Source: Zasmidium citrigriseum
Taxonomy: Eukaryota; Ascomycota; Dothideomycetes; Mycosphaerellales; Mycosphaerellaceae
Assembly: GCA_002786025.1 (NCBI GenBank)
Contig: NHNW01000001.1
Coordinates: 1,302,001-1,366,000, forward strand
Direction: 5' to 3'
Length of the DNA stretch: 64,000 nt
Shown here: positions 10,594-21,935 of the stretch, piece by piece
Position numbering within the stretch: position 1 is the first letter of the stretch
Layout: each line of letters opens with the position of its first letter
Made by a program: the position numbers and the translations under genes
The notes under the pieces: model-generated
What the model was told of the DNA's origin: nothing
Databases searched by the model: none
The model's input: only the letters and a program-made list of their open reading frames with translations

Positions 10594-11594
10594 TCAGCCT
10601 CCAGACTTCCGCCCAACACACCTTCCCATCTTGTAATCCATGCCCACGCGCATTTCAGCAACCTCTCTCTCTGCCCTGGCCCTCTGCGCCGTCCACTCCC
10701 CTTTCAGGGCATCACTTCCCAGCAAGAACCCCAAGCCCTCTTCCATCGCCCAGAGCCAATTCATCAAAACAGGCTGCTCTGTACTGACCTTCGGCGGCGG
10801 CCTCAAGAACTTCACCTCCTGAAGCCCATGTCGCTCAAACAGCTCTTTGTGCTCGTCGAGCCATCTCCACTTCGGGTCATGCTTTCCAAAGAGCCGAGTG
10901 GCAAGATCCCAGAGCTTGAGGACTTCGACGGGCTGTTGGTCGGGGATGGCGGTGCGCCAGCTCCAGGCATTGCGATTGGAGTCTGTCCATTGAATATAGC
11001 CTCCAGGTTCTTCCGAGTACGATCATATCAGCAAGGAATGACGACACACCAGAATTCGTAGTGAACTCACTGAGCATCTTGACCAGCCTCTCCATCACCT
11101 CATCAACATTATGATCCCGCACAAAGACCATAACAAACTGCAAATGCACAATATCATACCTCCCGGCCAGCTCCTCGGGAACTTCGTTCATCAAATCAAA
11201 TTGCCGAAATGAAACGTTCTCTGGCAGCCAGCTTCGCGGCGGGACCTCACTAAGATTGATATCCAGACCCTCGACTTTTACGTTGGGGTACTTCTCAGCG
11301 AGCTCGAGGGCCCACACGCCGGTACCTGCTTGGTTGTCAATATCTTTGTGGACAAATGACTTTCTCCACTGTACCAGTAGCGACATCGGCTACCATCATC
11401 TCCCTGTCATCATGGATGGGAATGCTAGGGTCGAGAAGATGGCGATCGAAGTTGGTTTGGGTGAGTTCATACTGAAATCTCAAACTACGCTCGAGGCTCA
11501 GCGACTCGAATCAGGATGCTTCGAAGATCACGCAGAGGAAGACTTACCGCGTCGATCCCCAGTTCGTGCTGCCCAGCCAGTAGCTATCCGTCAT
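10594..11594 (-). CDS. SAM-dependent methyltransferase, LaeA/UMTA-like, 275 aa
   Basis: Four exons, 11594-11548, 11484-11375, 11325-11071 and 11009-10594, with introns of 63, 49 and 61 bp, close in frame to 275 residues. The start reads MTDSYWLGSTNWGSTRLRFQ. The SAM-binding motif I is ADVATGTGVWALELAEKYP, split by intron 2. GLDINLSEVPP is the acidic loop, FDLMNEVPEEL and YDIVHLQFVMVFVRD are the later motifs, and PGGYIQWTD follows. This order is typical of the fungal LaeA-related class I methyltransferases, some of which control secondary metabolism while many have unknown targets. It is convergent with the MYND gene, ending 138 bp away. It is too diverged to call LaeA itself. Confidence 0.8.
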
Positions 11595-12214
11595 TGTCGA
11601 AGCTGAACAACTGTGACTGGCAACAGGTGTTTCGAATAGCCTCCAACGTTGACAGTGCTGTTCAAGTTCTGCTTTTCCTGAATCTTTGAGCACAACGAAG
11701 AAGCGGTTACTTGTCCGAGGTTGACGGCGATAAGTCCGGATATCCTGATCCGAGATAAAAGAGGGTGCGTATTGATGTCCCTGCGGGATACCGATACCTT
11801 CTGGGGGTAATTTATCTTTGCCGTGAATTCCAGCAAGAAGCCAGATCAACATAATCGCATGCGAATTCCTCGCATAGTCGTTCTGCTAGTGGTAGCATTC
11901 CGCGTCTCATGCGACCCGCCTATCCTCCACCACGGGCGTTTGCATGTCCAAATGCCGAGCTTGTTGGCAACCGCCCCTGGCAGATATCGCTGGTGCACAG
12001 TACGCGGTATGTCTGGTCCGAGCATGACCGTGGATTGCACGCAGGCAGGAATTGCGGACGTCACGGCCGTATGCATGAGGCAGGCTGGGATGTGCCGTGA
12101 GATTTGAATCGGGTTGTAAGTTGAACTCATTTCGTACTTCGAGCAAGATCGAAGTCAGAGCAGTCACATCACCTGTCAAAGATTCCCGGCGAGCCAGTTC
12201 GTTCCAAAATCCAC
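11595..12214. other. Intergenic between methyltransferase and Msh4 genes
   Basis: 620 bp with only small frames lacking motifs. It probably holds the methyltransferase promoter and the 3' flank of MSH4. Confidence 0.45.
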
Positions 12215-15037
12215 TTAGGAAGTCTCAGTCGTCGTCGTCATATTCCTCGTGCCATACGATCCTCCCACCGTACTCCTCCCAGTCGAATCCTCTAAGGTAC
12301 CCTCTCCGGTCTCCCTACTACTGCCCGTCTGCTCCACCTCCGTGTCTTCATCATCCATCATATCCTCCTCTTCCTCTCCATCAACACCTTCCCTCTCAAT
12401 CTTCGCCTTCTCCTCATCAAGCTTCACCATCCTGTTCACAAACTCCCGTTGTAGATCTTTGAGCCACTGCTTCAGATCTTCATCGTTCATGTTACCCTCC
12501 TTCGCCTGGTGCAAGTGTTCCTTCAGGTTGAGCATTAGCTTCCTCCGACGCGCAGTCAAGATTGTGAGAGACGGTTTCTTCTTCTTGGCCATTTGACGCT
12601 CCAGTGTCATCGCGATGTGCTCGGCTCGCTCGACGACGTCTGGCGGAAGGGGAACGACTTTGGCGAGACGTAGTCCGTAGTGGGATTCCGTCGAAGCTCC
12701 AGAGGCGATACGATAGAGCATTTCCATGCGGTCTTCTTGGGCCATATCGACCGCCAAGTGCAAGCTGACGACACCAGCTCGCTCAGCCATGATATTAGCT
12801 AGATCGCGGAAGTTGGTTGCGAACCAGACCAAAGCACGGCTCTCGACGAGAGATTCGCCTATCGCAAGCGCTATGGCCATGCCGTCACGAGTGCTCGTTC
12901 CACGACCCAGCTCATCAATGATGGCCATGCTAGATTGATCGATGTTACGGAGAATGAAGGCGGCCTCACGCATCTCAGCTGCAAATGTGGAGACATTGGC
13001 TTCGATGTTGTCGTCGAGCGAGACTCGAGCGAAGAGTTGGCGAATGATAGGGAATGCTGCATACTGGGCTGGCACGAAGCTTCCCACCTGTGCCATGATG
13101 GTCATGAGCGCCACAGTCCGGATATATGTACTCTTCCCACTCATGTTGGCGCCGGTGATGACCTGGAAGCGATTCTGTTGCGTAGCGTAAATATCGTTCG
13201 GCACGAACTTCGTGGACTGGATCTTCTCTCGGATTGGATGACGGCCGCCACGGATGGCCAGGGTCTCGCTGATCAAAGGTCGAACGTAGTCGTGGCTGGT
13301 GACAATGTGGGCGAAAGAAGCCAACATGTCAAGCATAGCCAAAGACTCGGAAATCTTGAACAGGCCAAACATGTGCTCTCTGACTTCAGCGATGAGGCAC
13401 TGAATTGATGCGTCACTCATGAGTACGACTTCATGGTGAGCATCTGCAATCCTCTGGTTCTGCTTGAGCAGGTCCATTGTTTGACACTCGATGAACTGCT
13501 TCTTGCGGATGACATTGATGAACACTGGCGGTAGATCGCGGTCATCTAGGTCTGCGGCTCGGAGCTGGAAGTAGAATTGGCGAGCTGGTTCGTACTTTGT
13601 CTGCAAGGGCAAATTGTGCTCTTCGGCCATGTCAGTCATATGCTGCAGCGCATCATCCATGGACTCTTTGTAGGTCTGGCGGGCAACATCGAGAAGCCCG
13701 TTGGCGCCGGACTTCACTGCATATGTTCGCTGGTTACGCAAGTCGAGTGGCTTCCCAGCAAACGTGGTGTCCTCGTTGATGAAATGGTCAATGAGGTCGA
13801 TCACGGCCTGAATGTTCTCCACGGCACAGTTGCTCTGAATGGCCAACAACATCTCTGATCTCGCACCTGCCAAAGACTCAAACACGGGCCTTGCGTGACA
13901 GACGAAATGCTTCAATGCGATGACATTGTTGATGGCTTGCTCGGTCTCAAGAATGCCCACAGTCTTGGGAATCACGATGAGTCTGGTCAAGATCTTGTCG
14001 GCGTCCAGACAGGGCTTCAATGCCTGACGCACTGAGAAGAACATCTGTTCCTTGGTGCTCAGCTCTTCAACCGCATCGTACCGCTTGCTCAAAGTCTCGG
14101 GGCCTGTGTTTGGCTGCAGGATGTTGCTGCGCAGCGTGCGAGCTCCCATTGCCGTGAGTGTCTCGCCGAGGAGTCCGAACAAGCAATCTTTCGACTTGGG
14201 ATTGTGCAAGTTCTGCACCAGCTCCAGGGACTTGATAGTTGCCAAATCGATCGTCATTGAGCCCTCTGATGGCTGGTAGCTGATACGAAGAGAGTGCATC
14301 GGGAAGGTCTTTGCCAGGCCGAGCTCAGTGTACTTCAGCGCAGCAGCAAAACAACAGACAGCAAAGTAGTTGCCAGTGACTGCGGTCTTGATGGACTCCA
14401 CGTCCTGATGGAAGGCAAGTTGCTGAATGTACTCGAGACCAGTCGTCTCGTTCCAATACTGACGGTCCAACAGAACCATGTTCGCCTGCATCTCGTCAAG
14501 ATGGTCTTCGAGGATCGAGAAGAGCTTTGATTTTGGGTATGCGGCGGATCCAACAATGAGAATGTACGACGGCTGAAATACGGTAATTTTGTGAGTGGTC
14601 TTGACGTACGTCTGGCTGTCGTTGAGTTGTGAGAGCACAGCCTCGCCAGTGTCTAGGTTGATGAACGCCAGTCCGACCATTGGTGCGACACCACGAGATT
14701 CGCTGATGGCACAGACGATCTCCTGATTCTCCATGCCTAGGGTCGAGTAGCCAGTGCGTGGCCTGGTGGTCGCGGTGCCAGGTCGAGCGGGGCCAGGCCG
14801 CCCGGTGCTGCGACGGCCTGTTGGTGGTCGTGAGGTGGTAGTGGTCTCATACTCATTGGTTGTTTGCTGGGGATACGAGCTGCTGATGCCATTTACGCCA
14901 ATGAGTCGACTCTCGCGGGATGTCTCGTACGAAGTCGCTGCATTGCCCGTAGTAGACGTCTTGTAGGCTGTGGTGGCGCCGTAGGAAGTTGATCCGGTCG
15001 AGTATGAGGTCGACGGCGGTCGTCTTCTGGGATCCAT
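12215..15037 (-). CDS. Meiotic MutS homologue Msh4, 940 aa
   Basis: A single exon. The ATG at 15037 (MDPRRRPPSTSY) was chosen over an in-frame ATG 59 codons upstream because it lies where the low-complexity N-terminus of Msh4 begins. A Ser/Thr/Tyr-rich, disordered leader of about 110 residues is followed by the MutS connector, lever and clamp regions and the ATPase. Walker A (GANMSGKST) lies near residue 630 and Walker B (AIIDELGRGTSTRDG) near 704. The mismatch-binding domain I of Msh2 and Msh6 is absent. The segment GVAPMVGLAFINLDTGE and the overall length fit Msh4. With Msh5 it stabilises crossover intermediates in meiosis. The C-terminus is acidic. Confidence 0.88.
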   Translation of the reverse strand: MDPRRRPPSTSYSTGSTSYGATTAYKTSTTGNAATSYETSRESRLIGVNGISSSYPQQTTNEYETTTTSRPPTGRRSTGRPGPARPGTATTRPRTGYSTLGMENQEIVCAISESRGVAPMVGLAFINLDTGEAVLSQLNDSQTYVKTTHKITVFQPSYILIVGSAAYPKSKLFSILEDHLDEMQANMVLLDRQYWNETTGLEYIQQLAFHQDVESIKTAVTGNYFAVCCFAAALKYTELGLAKTFPMHSLRISYQPSEGSMTIDLATIKSLELVQNLHNPKSKDCLFGLLGETLTAMGARTLRSNILQPNTGPETLSKRYDAVEELSTKEQMFFSVRQALKPCLDADKILTRLIVIPKTVGILETEQAINNVIALKHFVCHARPVFESLAGARSEMLLAIQSNCAVENIQAVIDLIDHFINEDTTFAGKPLDLRNQRTYAVKSGANGLLDVARQTYKESMDDALQHMTDMAEEHNLPLQTKYEPARQFYFQLRAADLDDRDLPPVFINVIRKKQFIECQTMDLLKQNQRIADAHHEVVLMSDASIQCLIAEVREHMFGLFKISESLAMLDMLASFAHIVTSHDYVRPLISETLAIRGGRHPIREKIQSTKFVPNDIYATQQNRFQVITGANMSGKSTYIRTVALMTIMAQVGSFVPAQYAAFPIIRQLFARVSLDDNIEANVSTFAAEMREAAFILRNIDQSSMAIIDELGRGTSTRDGMAIALAIGESLVESRALVWFATNFRDLANIMAERAGVVSLHLAVDMAQEDRMEMLYRIASGASTESHYGLRLAKVVPLPPDVVERAEHIAMTLERQMAKKKKPSLTILTARRRKLMLNLKEHLHQAKEGNMNDEDLKQWLKDLQREFVNRMVKLDEEKAKIEREGVDGEEEEDMMDDEDTEVEQTGSSRETGEGTLEDSTGRSTVGGSYGTRNMTTTTETS

Positions 15038-15399
15038 CGCGGCAGTGGTGTTGTTGATGGAATGAGGGACGTCGGATGAGAAGAGGTGAGGTCGAATTAC
15101 GCTTCGTCCGTGTGCTGTCATGTGGAGGGAAGTCGCGTGGTCGTCGCTCCTGCAGCAGCATGTTGAGGAAAGAACGGCCCACGGGCGACAGGAGAAACAT
15201 TGGCATCCTGACATTGCATAGCATTACATACTAATTACAACCCGTCCTCTTCCTTCATATCAGCGTACCGTCCCGTCGTACCGCACTTCTGTAGCTCGTG
15301 TTCAGAAAATCAATCAAAGAAGAAAATCAGAGGTATCAAACTATTCCAACCATCATTTACCTTCAAGCAAAGATCATTTCATATATTCCGCCAGCCTTC
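15038..15399. other. Intergenic between MSH4 and EIS1
   Basis: 362 bp. It carries the promoter of the minus-strand MSH4 gene and the 3' flank of EIS1. No other feature seen. Confidence 0.45.
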
Positions 15400-18300
15400 T
15401 TACAACTGCTCCTGGAACTTTGTCTCTCTCACAGGACTCTCGCTCTTGGCTTGGCCGGCAAAAGCTGGTGGAGGTGCAAGGTTCTCATCGAAGTGATCGC
15501 GGGCCTCCTCGAACTGCTCATCTTCAGTGTTACTGTTCTGGCGGTCCGAGTCTGCGGCGGCTTCGAGGTTGCCATTGGTTGCTTTGCCCTTGCCTTTGTC
15601 TCTGCCAAAGCCGAACTTGCGGGAGATGCGACCACCACGGCCGCGGGCGACATCGTCCTCATCGGCGCCGGAAGACGAGACATCATCCGGGTCGTTGAGT
15701 GCAGCTTCACCACGCTTGAAGCTTGACGGGCTTTCCGGGGCCGGGTTTCCGCCAATGCCAGAGACTTTGTCTTTGTCGCCGATGACACCGTCTGTACCGA
15801 CGTGCTCTTCGTCAAGCTTTGGTCCTGTCTCAACTGGAGGAAGTTCCGGCTTGGCTCCAGTCGGGCTTGTACCAGTGGTAGGGGCATCTCCAGCTTTGGT
15901 GGACTCATAAGGGATTGACTTATGCGACTCAGTGGGAGACAACGCATCCGCAGGGGCCTTGTTCTCCGATCGCGAATCTCTGTTCCTCAACTTCTTGAAG
16001 AAACCGCGAAAGCCCTTGCTTTCCTTCTCAGTCTTGTCGGCCTTTTCGGCCTTCTCAACCTTGTCGCTCGTTGTCTTTGATTCCGGCGGCGACTTGCTCA
16101 ACTTGGTCTGCATCTTCGAGGGGTCGACTTCCGCAGTGCCTCCAGTAGCAACGCCCGCAGCAAATGCTGCGGCTTGTTGAGTCTTGCTTGGCTTCTCCTC
16201 CAGATCTGTGCTCTCTTGACGTTGCGATTCGGAGGTAGCTGTAGCAGGCTCAGTCTTTGGGGCTGGGGCCGGTACGGGAACACCTGGAGTCTCGAGCGTG
16301 GAAGGCAAATCCTTTGGCGGTTCCGCACGTTGGTCGTTGAGTTGCGCCAAGGTCTCATCGGTGCGCTCATTCGTTGGGATAGGGTCATCGACAGGCTTGT
16401 CCGTCACAGGTGCAGTGCCAACTCTATCAGCAACGACCTGCGCCTGATCCGTACCCAAGTTACCCGTTGGCTTCTCTACACGCTCGTCATTCCAGTCATC
16501 GTCATCCGATTCGTCGTCATCGCTTTCAGGAATGTGAGAGATGTGGCGTTCGAGGTCAGGTTTGCCAGCAGAAAGCCCAGAGTCCTCGTCATTGCGGTAT
16601 CCGATCAAAGAAGGCTTCTGCTCAAAGGCAGGTCGCTGCGGCTTGTGTGTGTCATCCTGAACTTCGGGCACATCATCGGTATCTTCGACGTTGACAGTGA
16701 CAGCGGCTGCGGTGGCGGCGGCGCCTACCCCAGTGGCCCCGGCGGTCGAACTGGCGACAGGGTCCCACTTGTTGGTTTCCGACTTCTCGGCTGTATCTGT
16801 TGGAGCAACGTCGTTCTCATCCGCTGTGACTGGTGAGACCAGCGAATCGTCGTCTTCGGCAACCGCGTGTGCTGCCTGCTGATGGTCGAGTTCCTCAGGT
16901 CGGTCAGGAGTAGGCTTGTGCGCAGCCTCCTCAAGAGTCGCACCCGTCACTGCACCACCGGCTGCACCAGCAGCGACACCTTTGCCCGTCGATGGCTTCT
17001 CTCCCTCGTCTTCGTGCTTCTCGTCACCGGGGGCTTGGCTCCGTCGGAACTTCTCCTTCAATCTGCTCAAGGCCGACCTGTGCTTCTGCACGCCATCCGC
17101 AGCCGCCTCATCGCCAGCTTCGTTCTCGGCCAAGGCAGCACCACCTGCGCCGGCAGCGGTGCCACCGACGAGGCCCCCTGCAATTGCCGGCGTGTCATCT
17201 CTCTTTTGCTCACGACTCTTTCGCTTTTCTTCCTTGGCGATGCGCTTCTCTTCCTCCTTGCGGGCCTTCTCTTCGGCTTTCTCTTGCTTGGCAGTGGCCT
17301 TCTCCTCGTCTGCACAGCATTAGCATTATCCATTTGACATATATAATTGCACTCACTCTTGACACGCTTCTGCTCATCCTTCTCCTCCTTCTTCTGTGCC
17401 TTGTCTTCCCTCTTCTGTCTTTCCTGCTCTTCCTTCTCAGCCCTCAGCTCCTCGTCACGAGCCCTCTTCTTCTCGGCAGTGTCATTGATCTCGTCCAAGG
17501 TCGGCTTGAGCCTAGCAGCTGCAATCGCCTCAATCTCAGACTGTTCCATGAACTTGCCCCCACCGATGTGCGTTTTGCCAGGGTTCTCAGCAGCCAATTC
17601 ACGCTCTTTCTGCGCTCTTTCCCGAGCTTTGGCCTCCCACTCTTCCATCAAAGCTGGCGGGATCTTTCCAGTATCGTGGTACACCTTTTCATCCATGTTG
17701 TGCATTCGTGCAGACACTCTCTTCTCAGCCGCTGCTAGAAGCTTGGCTCGATCATCCTGCTGCTTTTTCTGATCGACTTGGCTGAGTCCGCCTTGAAGCG
17801 CCGACATTTGCGTGCGGATGCGGCGCGCCTGCTCTTCGTCATCGCTATCGCTGAAGTCTGCAGTGGCAGTATCGCTCGATGCGCGGTTTCGTTGGCGGCC
17901 TCGCCCTCGGCTACGTAGCGACATGTTAGAGGACAGGCGCTTGGGCTTATCTTCGTACCCATAGTATTCGCGGTACCGAGCGGCTTCGAAGTTCTTGTCG
18001 ACCTTGGCAAGTCTCTCGGCCGCCAATTTATGAGCTGCATCCTGCAGGTTAATATACCTCAAAGCCTCCGTCTTGAGGTCAGTCTGAGTTGACGTAGAGC
18101 TTCTGTTAGCTGCGGCCTGAGCACCAGCAAGCTCATCCGGATCGGCAGTCAATGCGGTTCGGTTCTGTGATTCGTACAGGGTCTTAGCCATAGAAACAGC
18201 CGATGCGCGCAATGCAGCCTGATGCTTTGCTTCCTCATTTCCAATGTCGATGTCGGGGTGGTCAGTGAACATGGTGCGATCCATTGCGCTTCCAAGATTC

Positions 18301-19069
18301 TTAATCCTGGCGGCTTGATTCGCCTCTGAGTCCCAACCATCCGGTGCAGACTTCATCGTTGAGGCGCGATGGGACACTGTCGCAGCATTCAAAGCGTTCG
18401 CACCCGAGTTACGAGAGTCCGGATAGGCGGGAGCAACAGGCTGAGGAGTGGATTCTGCTCGTTTCCTGCCAGAATGATGCGACATGGTCGCCGCTCGCAA
18501 GGCTTTGCTCTTGTTCTCTGGCGTCACTCCATAGTCCACATTCGGGCTCAAACCCTTGTTTCGCATGGCGAGCGTAGCGGCAGAATGGCCTTCTGAGGTG
18601 GCAGAAGCTTGCCAGAGATCAACTTTTCCGCCCTTGCCGTGCGCAAGCAGAGCAGCTTTGGAGCCAGCCTGGCTGAGCTCAGGCTGCCACAGCTCCTTCA
18701 TCTTGTAGTCCTTGGCCAGCATGGCGGCCTTGCCGGCAGAATCCGCAGTATGGCCATGGCTCGGAAAGGACGGGAGATCGGTGGCTTTGGCATATTTCAA
18801 TGACGTGGCGGCACCTGTGTTCTTTGTTTCAGCACTGCAAACTCGATGCATGTGCCCGGGACAACAAACAAACCTTTGGACGACAGCTTGCCGTCGGGGC
18901 CCAGTGGGTTCTCGCCGCGGCTCTCACGCGAGTCGGGTCTTCGCTCTGGATGGGTGACATAGAGCGCTGCCGTCGACGCCTGCTCGGAGAGCTTCTGGTG
19001 TCTCTCGTGGACAGATGGGTCGGGGCAGGGAACGTCGTGCTGGCCTGCATGGGCCGTTTCGGCGGCCAT
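15400..19069 (-). CDS. Eisosome protein 1 (Eis1), about 1187 aa
   Basis: Three exons, 19069-18874, 18814-17357 and 17309-15400, with introns of 59 and 47 bp, close to 1187 residues. The N-terminal third has the repeated Ala-rich blocks typical of Eis1: GAATSLKYAKATDLPSFPS, then AGKAAMLAKDY and SKAALLAHG, each ending a short KELW- or VDLW-type unit. A Lys/Glu-rich coiled coil follows (KKEEKDEQKRVK, EEEKRIAKEEKRKSREQ). The last ~550 residues are acidic and disordered with Ala/Gly-rich patches. Eis1 belongs to the eisosome, the furrow-forming plasma-membrane complex. Placing the first intron at AAA-G/GTTTGT...ACACAG joins LSSK to GAATSL, which matches the family better than shorter alternatives. 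Confidence 0.85.
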
Positions 19070-19843
19070 TGTTGTTGTGGAGCTACCGGGAGCCAGGGAG
19101 CTGATGCTGGAGGCCCGCTCTTCGCCGTAGATTGGATTGTATCAACCAAGAACTCGCACCAACACGCGATAAAACAAAGCGCAAGGGTATCGAGGCAATG
19201 AATGCGCAGAGCGCTACAGAAGACGATGGGAACTGGCGGTTGCTGCAGCAGGTTTGGCTGGTGAGCAGCGCGCATTAAGGTTCGCCCAGTCGTCACTGCC
19301 GCAACTGAACAACGACAACGTCATCGCCGTCAAAGCGCCCAGCACTGCATGTGCCGCGGAGCCTGTCTTTCCGTGTTGATTGGGCGAATTGATCTGATAT
19401 TGATGGACCGATTGCTCCAAAATTCATCGAAGAGACATCCGTCTGCCACCAACATGGCATAACATCTTGCAGGACGACTTGTTGTCGATATCGCTGCTGT
19501 TGATGTCGAGCGGGTCCAGACCTCGGCCAAGAGCTGCGGATCTAGGGCTGGGATCCAGTCGTCTCCACCGCAATTATCCTTGTACGACCTAAACCCTTTC
19601 AAGCCATCGCCTTTGACTTCACCTCGTGCCATCCATCCAACTTTCGTGAACACTGTGCCAAGACCGTTGCGATCCATCAATTGAGAGCAGGGAAACCACA
19701 AGAGAAATTTCCGATACTGTTAGATCTCCAAAATACCTGCGGTTGTCTTCTTGCGGTCTTAGTTTCTGATCCTCCTTCCATACCGATCAAAACAAGCTCA
19801 ACTGCACGACTATAGCTTATCACTCCTCCAATACCACATCAAA
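19070..19843. other. Divergent promoter region between EIS1 and a phosphatase gene
   Basis: 774 bp between two genes transcribed away from each other. No supported gene is seen. Confidence 0.5.
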
Positions 19844-20716
19844 ATGGCAGAAAATCAACCCTTCCAAAAAGTCCTCAACTTCCGCGACGTCGGCGCCTCA
19901 ATCAATGACTTGTCCGGACAACCCCTCCTGAAAACTTCTCTCTTCTACCGCAGCGGCCTCCCCGACAACGCCACCCCAATCGACCGCCTGCGCCTCTCCA
20001 ACGAATACAAACTAAAAACAATCCTCGACCTCCGGACCGACTCCGAACACATCGAAGCGACCCGCAAAAACGCCAGAAAAATCCCCTCATCCCCCGTCAC
20101 AGAGCCCAAAGATCCCGCTCAGGCATTACGAATCCCGGGCGTGGAGTATAAAGATATCAGTCTAAACGGGCATCCATATTCGAGTGCGTTGATCAAGCAG
20201 CTGAGTTATTGGAACACGGCGAAGTTATTCGGGTTGTATGTGTTCGGGTATCGGACACAGGCGATTAGTATTCTTGGGGAGAACGTCATGGCGAAGAGGG
20301 GATTGATTGGATTGGCGGAGGATAGTTTGAGGCACTCGACTGCGGAGGTCAAGGCTGTGTTTGATGTTTTGAGTGAGGAGGGGAATTATCCGCTGATGGT
20401 GCATTGTACGCAAGGGAAGGATCGGACGGGGTTGGTGGTGTTGCTGGTGTTGTTGTTGGTGGGGGCGTCGAGGGAGGCGATTGATAGGGATTATATGATG
20501 AGTGAGAAGGAGTTGGAGTCTGGGAGGGAGGAGAGATTGGTTGAGATAAGAGGGATTGGGCTGCCCGATGAGTTTGCGGGGTGTGCGGAGGGGTGGGTTG
20601 AAGCGGTTTCGAAGAATATCGACGAGGAATTCGGTGGTATCGAGGCTTATCTGGACCGATGCGGCGTGACGAAGCAGCAACAAGACCAAGTACGACGGGT
20701 TCTGATGAAGGAATGA
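19844..20716 (+). CDS. Tyrosine/serine phosphatase family protein, 290 aa
   Basis: A single exon. The active-site loop HCTQGKDRTG surrounds Cys188, giving the CX5R signature (HCxxGKDRTG) of the Siw14- and LMW-like 'tyrosine phosphatase 3' group found in fungi and bacteria. The N-terminal motif VLNFRDVGASIND and the block GLPDNATPIDRLRLSNEYKLKTILDLRT are typical of that family. No membrane segment or signal peptide is present. Family members remove phosphate from phosphotyrosine, inositol phosphates or lipids, so the true substrate is open. GC content rises and codon use changes after about residue 110, where G-ending repeats such as GAGG are frequent, but the frame stays intact. Confidence 0.85.
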   Translation: MAENQPFQKVLNFRDVGASINDLSGQPLLKTSLFYRSGLPDNATPIDRLRLSNEYKLKTILDLRTDSEHIEATRKNARKIPSSPVTEPKDPAQALRIPGVEYKDISLNGHPYSSALIKQLSYWNTAKLFGLYVFGYRTQAISILGENVMAKRGLIGLAEDSLRHSTAEVKAVFDVLSEEGNYPLMVHCTQGKDRTGLVVLLVLLLVGASREAIDRDYMMSEKELESGREERLVEIRGIGLPDEFAGCAEGWVEAVSKNIDEEFGGIEAYLDRCGVTKQQQDQVRRVLMKE

Positions 20717-20963
20717 ATGCATGAATCTTGCTTTCCGAGGGGGTCTATTTTTATCGAACTCGCCAGAGCTGGTCTCTAAAACACAATGGGAACCCCTTTC
20801 GCCGGCGTCGCTGGGGTATCATAAAAGCATCTCGCTCAAAGCAATCAGAAACATTCGGACAAGAACTCGGATCGATGTCTTCTGGCCAAGACGCTCGAAG
20901 CCACAGCACACTTGTCCGATCCAACGCACAACTCCCTCGTCTCCGACCTTGCGTCCCTCCCGC

Positions 20964-21935
20964 TCAAGCCCCTGACTGTACCGGCGCTTGGCCCGGTACT
21001 AGCTTCGTCAGAGGAGTCTCCTGAATCCACTCAACGGCAATCCGGCAGTCTGACAGAAGCATCTCCGGCGTCAGGTACACTTCGCTCATCTGCACCTGTC
21101 CGCCGCTGACATGGCCAATGATGTCGTACTTCATTGTCTTGAAGCCGCCGCCTGGCTTCGCCTTGGGGGTCTGGATCTGCCAGTTGCCGTTCTGTGTGGC
21201 GTCCCTTAACATGTCTGCGTCTGCATTTAGGAGGCATAGGGTGTCGTCGTTGGTGGTGGAGATGGCGACAAGGGCGTGGGTGATTCTCTCGGCTAGGTCG
21301 ACAGACTTGGTCTTGACTGCGGCTTTGATGACGTTGTAGTACAATGTCCGAAGATCACGTCCTCCGGTCTGGTGAAGACGATGGTGCTCTTGCTGTGAGA
21401 AGACGAGGAGGTCGCGGACATTCTGCAGGCGTGAGATGGGGAGGTTGGTCAACGTCAGTCCCGCACCAGAGCTCGCCAGATCCAGCCACTGAATGTCAGA
21501 GAAGCGCATCGGACAGTTGATCGAAGTCGTCTTGTCGATACTCGGGTCAGCGGTTGAGAGCAAGATCTTCACCAGCGGCCGACTCGGCGCATTTGGGTGA
21601 GTCTCGAGTCTCTGAAGTTGCACAGGGTGATCGAGGAACTGCAAGTCGGGAAGCGCGCGCTCCTCGATAGCGTTCTGCAAGATGTCCAGGGCTACTTGGC
21701 ACAGCGAGCGGGTCTCGTTGGCCGGGACAACGACACTTGGCGCAGTCCAGGTGTTGGTATCGCGCACTTGGAAGAGGAGGACTCGGCGCTGACGGTGGGT
21801 GATGAAGACTTGGACCTCGAGGTTGGGGTAGGCGAGGATACCAGCGGGGCGCAGAGCGTTGTACCGTGCGAGGAAGCCGCTCACAGGTTCGTGGAGCCAG
21901 TGGATCCATCCTTGAGGGAGGCCGGTCGAGGACAT
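20964..21935 (-). CDS. Uncharacterised protein, family copy 1, 323 aa
   Basis: A single exon. The layout matches two genes downstream: an N-terminal W-L-x(n)-F-L-x-x-Y-N stretch (GWIHWLHEPVSGFLARYNAL), a beta-rich segment ending in WTAPSVVV, and then a helix (CQVALDILQNAIEERALPDL). The strand-loop-helix order around WTAPSVVVPANET resembles a nudix fold, but the Glu-rich nudix box is absent. Any nudix relationship is my inference and would imply loss of catalysis. No signal peptide or membrane segment is seen. It is the least similar of the three copies, lies on the opposite strand and has no intron. Confidence 0.6.
   Translation of the reverse strand: MSSTGLPQGWIHWLHEPVSGFLARYNALRPAGILAYPNLEVQVFITHRQRRVLLFQVRDTNTWTAPSVVVPANETRSLCQVALDILQNAIEERALPDLQFLDHPVQLQRLETHPNAPSRPLVKILLSTADPSIDKTTSINCPMRFSDIQWLDLASSGAGLTLTNLPISRLQNVRDLLVFSQQEHHRLHQTGGRDLRTLYYNVIKAAVKTKSVDLAERITHALVAISTTNDDTLCLLNADADMLRDATQNGNWQIQTPKAKPGGGFKTMKYDIIGHVSGGQVQMSEVYLTPEMLLSDCRIAVEWIQETPLTKLVPGQAPVQSGA

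Noticed and set aside
12215..15214. Msh4 start at 15214, adding 59 residues
   Set aside because: The extra part is Cys/Ser-rich with no family likeness and contains typical untranslated-leader composition; the ATG at 15037 fits better.
15298..17738. Plus-strand frames of 140-250 codons, some rich in Leu and Ser, opposite EIS1
   Set aside because: The hydrophobic look comes from the reverse of Lys/Glu-rich codons in Eis1. No start context or motif supports them.
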